Assembly: GCF_014961315.1 (NCBI RefSeq)
Contig: NZ_CP063141.1
Coordinates: forward strand, 1 to 64,000
Direction: 5' to 3'
Source of the DNA: Thermoflavifilum sp.
Lineage (GTDB): Bacteria > Bacteroidota > Bacteroidia > Chitinophagales > Chitinophagaceae
DNA: 64,000 nt
Of this stretch, positions 62,273-64,000 are shown piece after piece. How positions within the stretch are numbered: position 1 is the first letter of the stretch; each line of letters starts with the position of its first letter. Both the position numbers and the translations under genes were made by a program. The notes under the pieces were generated by a model. It saw nothing but the letters and a program-made list of their open reading frames with translations, had not been told where the DNA came from and did not search any database.

Positions 62273-64000
62273 TTAATGCACCTGCCGTTGCTTTTTATTG
62301 TGATACGTCATGTAACGCGCTGTTTCATAAAAAGCATACATCCAGGTGCGCATGGATTGCAATACGGAATCAGTATAAGCATTATGTGGAATAGGGTCGT
62401 TATTGAGGATAGAGACAAACTGATATTGATCGGGCTGATGAATGGATTGTTTTAAATAATACGCGCTGTTCACCAATCCCATCTGATCATTATCGCGTTC
62501 GATGATAAAAGCCATATTGTGTGCAGTATCCTGCACATGCAATAAATCGCGTCCCAGCGTGTAATTGTGATACGAAACATTGGCAAGGCCTGCGAGTATA
62601 GGCAATACATCCACCTGTGATGCAATCATGCTATGCCGCTGCGGCTTCAACAATGCCGGTGCGTAAATGATAAACGGTACATGTTCGCTGGTGAGCCTTT
62701 GATCCGTCCATGCCCGTGGAAACATATTGCCTGCATCGCCGTTGATGCCATGGTCGCCGATGAATGCAAAAATGGTGTGTTTGAAATAAGGCTCACGACT
62801 GGCACTGTCCAGGAAAGTTTGTACGCAGAAATCAAAATAACGAAAAGCATTCAATTCTTCATTCGAGAAAAAGCCGTATTTCTTCAACGTATCAACTGGA
62901 TAATGCACTCGATGAAAATACTTAAGATCTTCTTCGGGAATGGAATACGGCCGGTGATTATCGGATGTTTGAATGATGGCGAAGAAAGGATGTTTTTGTT
63001 GTCTTAATATTTTATTGGCTTCCAGAAACAAATTTTTATCGCTGATGCCCCACACATCGAGTCGGGGTGCACTGTAATCTTTTTCTTCGTAAATACGCAG
63101 GCTGTCGATATTGTTATCGAGCAAGCCGCGAATATTGGCCCAGCTGGTACTTCCACCGATGAAATAAAAACGACGATAGCCTTTAAATGCATTGATGATG
63201 GTATGTTGATCCACGATTTGCGGATTGCGACTGGCCGTTTTATGCACTTCCACATCGGGCAATCCGGTGATGACGGCCCACACGCCACGTGCCGTACCAA
63301 AACTCGGCGTAAAACAATGATCGAAGAAGATGCCATTCCGGGCTATGCTATCAATGAAGGGCGTGGTATGTAAAGGATTTCCCCAGAGTGAGCTCTTGTA
63401 TCCACTGAAGCTTTCACAGATCACCAGTACAATATTTGGATGTAAGGCCGGGCGACTGGTATCTTCCGGAAAATATCGTTCATAATTCAAATGCACACTA
63501 TCGGGATGATCCACACCCAGATAGGATGCCATCATGGTATAATAATGCCTGGCTTTATCCGTGTCGAACGTGGAATTGCGGAAAGCAAGCGTGCTGAAAA
63601 AACTTTGAAACGGGTTTAAAGCCATCTGTGCATTAAAATCACCTTTCAGCGTGAACGCATCACTCCAGCGCAAGGGAAACTGGCCTATGCGTCCAAATAT
63701 CCATCCGCCAAAAAATAGAAATAAAATTACGGATCGCAGCCACCTGAAACGATTTGCAACCTCGGGTTGAGTGGCAATGCTTTGAAAGGTGTATCGGATA
63801 TACCAGAAACATAAACCCACAAAGACAAGCATAGCCAGCAGCATCCATGCTACCGGATAGGTTTCCCGGATCATCTCCAGGGAAGTGCGGGGGTTCTGTA
63901 AAAACTCAAGCACATGTGCATTTAACCGTACATGCAGATAAGCAAAATGTGCCACATCCACCAGGTAAAAAACAGCAAACACAATCAGGGCAACGAGCCA
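62273..64000 (-). CDS. LTA synthase family sulfatase (LtaS-like), 5' end outside window
   Basis: 576 residues visible; the frame stays open to base 64000 (WLVALI before an internal GTG at 63982), so the N-terminus is missing. At least three membrane helices (TYPVAWMLLAMLVFVGLCFW, SVILFLFFGGWIFG) precede an extracytoplasmic sulfatase-fold domain: PNIVLVICESFSGYKSSLWG, FTPSFGTARGVWAVITGLPD with the catalytic threonine region, and FAFIGDHGINGDAGNMFPRA carrying metal ligands. Family members transfer phosphoglycerol or phosphoethanolamine head groups. Bacteroidota lack lipoteichoic acid, so a lipid or glycan head-group transferase is the likelier role. Confidence 0.88.
   Translation of the reverse strand, partial: WLVALIVFAVFYLVDVAHFAYLHVRLNAHVLEFLQNPRTSLEMIRETYPVAWMLLAMLVFVGLCFWYIRYTFQSIATQPEVANRFRWLRSVILFLFFGGWIFGRIGQFPLRWSDAFTLKGDFNAQMALNPFQSFFSTLAFRNSTFDTDKARHYYTMMASYLGVDHPDSVHLNYERYFPEDTSRPALHPNIVLVICESFSGYKSSLWGNPLHTTPFIDSIARNGIFFDHCFTPSFGTARGVWAVITGLPDVEVHKTASRNPQIVDQHTIINAFKGYRRFYFIGGSTSWANIRGLLDNNIDSLRIYEEKDYSAPRLDVWGISDKNLFLEANKILRQQKHPFFAIIQTSDNHRPYSIPEEDLKYFHRVHYPVDTLKKYGFFSNEELNAFRYFDFCVQTFLDSASREPYFKHTIFAFIGDHGINGDAGNMFPRAWTDQRLTSEHVPFIIYAPALLKPQRHSMIASQVDVLPILAGLANVSYHNYTLGRDLLHVQDTAHNMAFIIERDNDQMGLVNSAYYLKQSIHQPDQYQFVSILNNDPIPHNAYTDSVLQSMRTWMYAFYETARYMTYHNKKQRQVH

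Noticed and set aside
1-64000. CRISPR arrays, rRNA genes and riboswitches
   Set aside because: No regularly spaced repeats, no rRNA-like sequence and no recognisable riboswitch core were seen upstream of the sulfur, cofactor or other operons.

Overview
The window comes from a Bacteroidota chromosome, most likely a member of the Chitinophagaceae; a thermophilic Thermoflavifilum-like host is a guess. The reasons are -7 promoter boxes of the TAnnTTTG type in front of many genes, a TonB receptor with a carboxypeptidase-like N-terminal domain, a hybrid beta-propeller histidine kinase, an Rrf2-controlled assimilatory sulfur operon and PAP2_C-type lipid enzymes. Most genes sit at about 45-50% GC by eye. 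One block, 41.1-48.8 kb, is near 65% GC and looks imported.

Layout. 0-5.6 kb: pectin/rhamnogalacturonan degradation (GH28, PL22-like lyase, GH106). 5.9-14.0 kb: a complete assimilatory sulfate reduction operon (Rrf2 regulator, siroheme sulfite reductase with a C-terminal HEPN-like domain, cobA, a siroheme-synthase/TSUP-transporter fusion, cysH, cysD, cysN). It needs no APS kinase because CysH has the APS-reductase cysteine pattern. 14.2-23 kb: S10 carboxypeptidase, priA (frameshifted), tRNA-Val, mtaB, coaA, ychF. 22.4-25.8 kb: a DUF1611/dipeptide epimerase/SpmAB-like trio. 26-28.4 kb: PhyH dioxygenase, SDR, PAP2_C-like membrane enzyme. 28.7-35.4 kb: a secreted duplicated protein, an M16 peptidase pair and a TonB receptor. 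35.5-40.9 kb: ABC-F, thiolase, double alpha/beta hydrolase.

41.1-48.8 kb: an imported module made of a PLD-SNF2 helicase and an Eco57I-type adenine methyltransferase, followed 2 nt later by a REP-associated (Y1) transposase. It is a candidate defence or restriction-modification system. Both large genes carry single-base indels: 2 deletions in the helicase and 5 insertions in the methylase. The methylase specificity domain is an AT-richer patch inside the GC-rich gene, which suggests a swapped target recognition domain. priA, a core gene, also carries one single-base insertion, so sequencing error is a live explanation for all of these breaks.

48.9-55.7 kb (all minus strand): a two-component system (propeller kinase plus LuxR-type regulator) followed by two DsrE-like exported proteins, a diheme TsdA-like cytochrome c and a half-size TSUP permease. 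This is a candidate regulated module for periplasmic reduced-sulfur chemistry. A 13-bp direct-repeat motif (AGGTAAGGTAAGG on the plus strand) occurs upstream of both the kinase gene and the exported DsrE-like gene. 56-59.2 kb: GT87, GT2 and polysaccharide deacetylase envelope glycan genes. 59.2-64 kb: a small conserved protein, fbaB, accD, smpB and an LtaS-like sulfatase cut by the window end.
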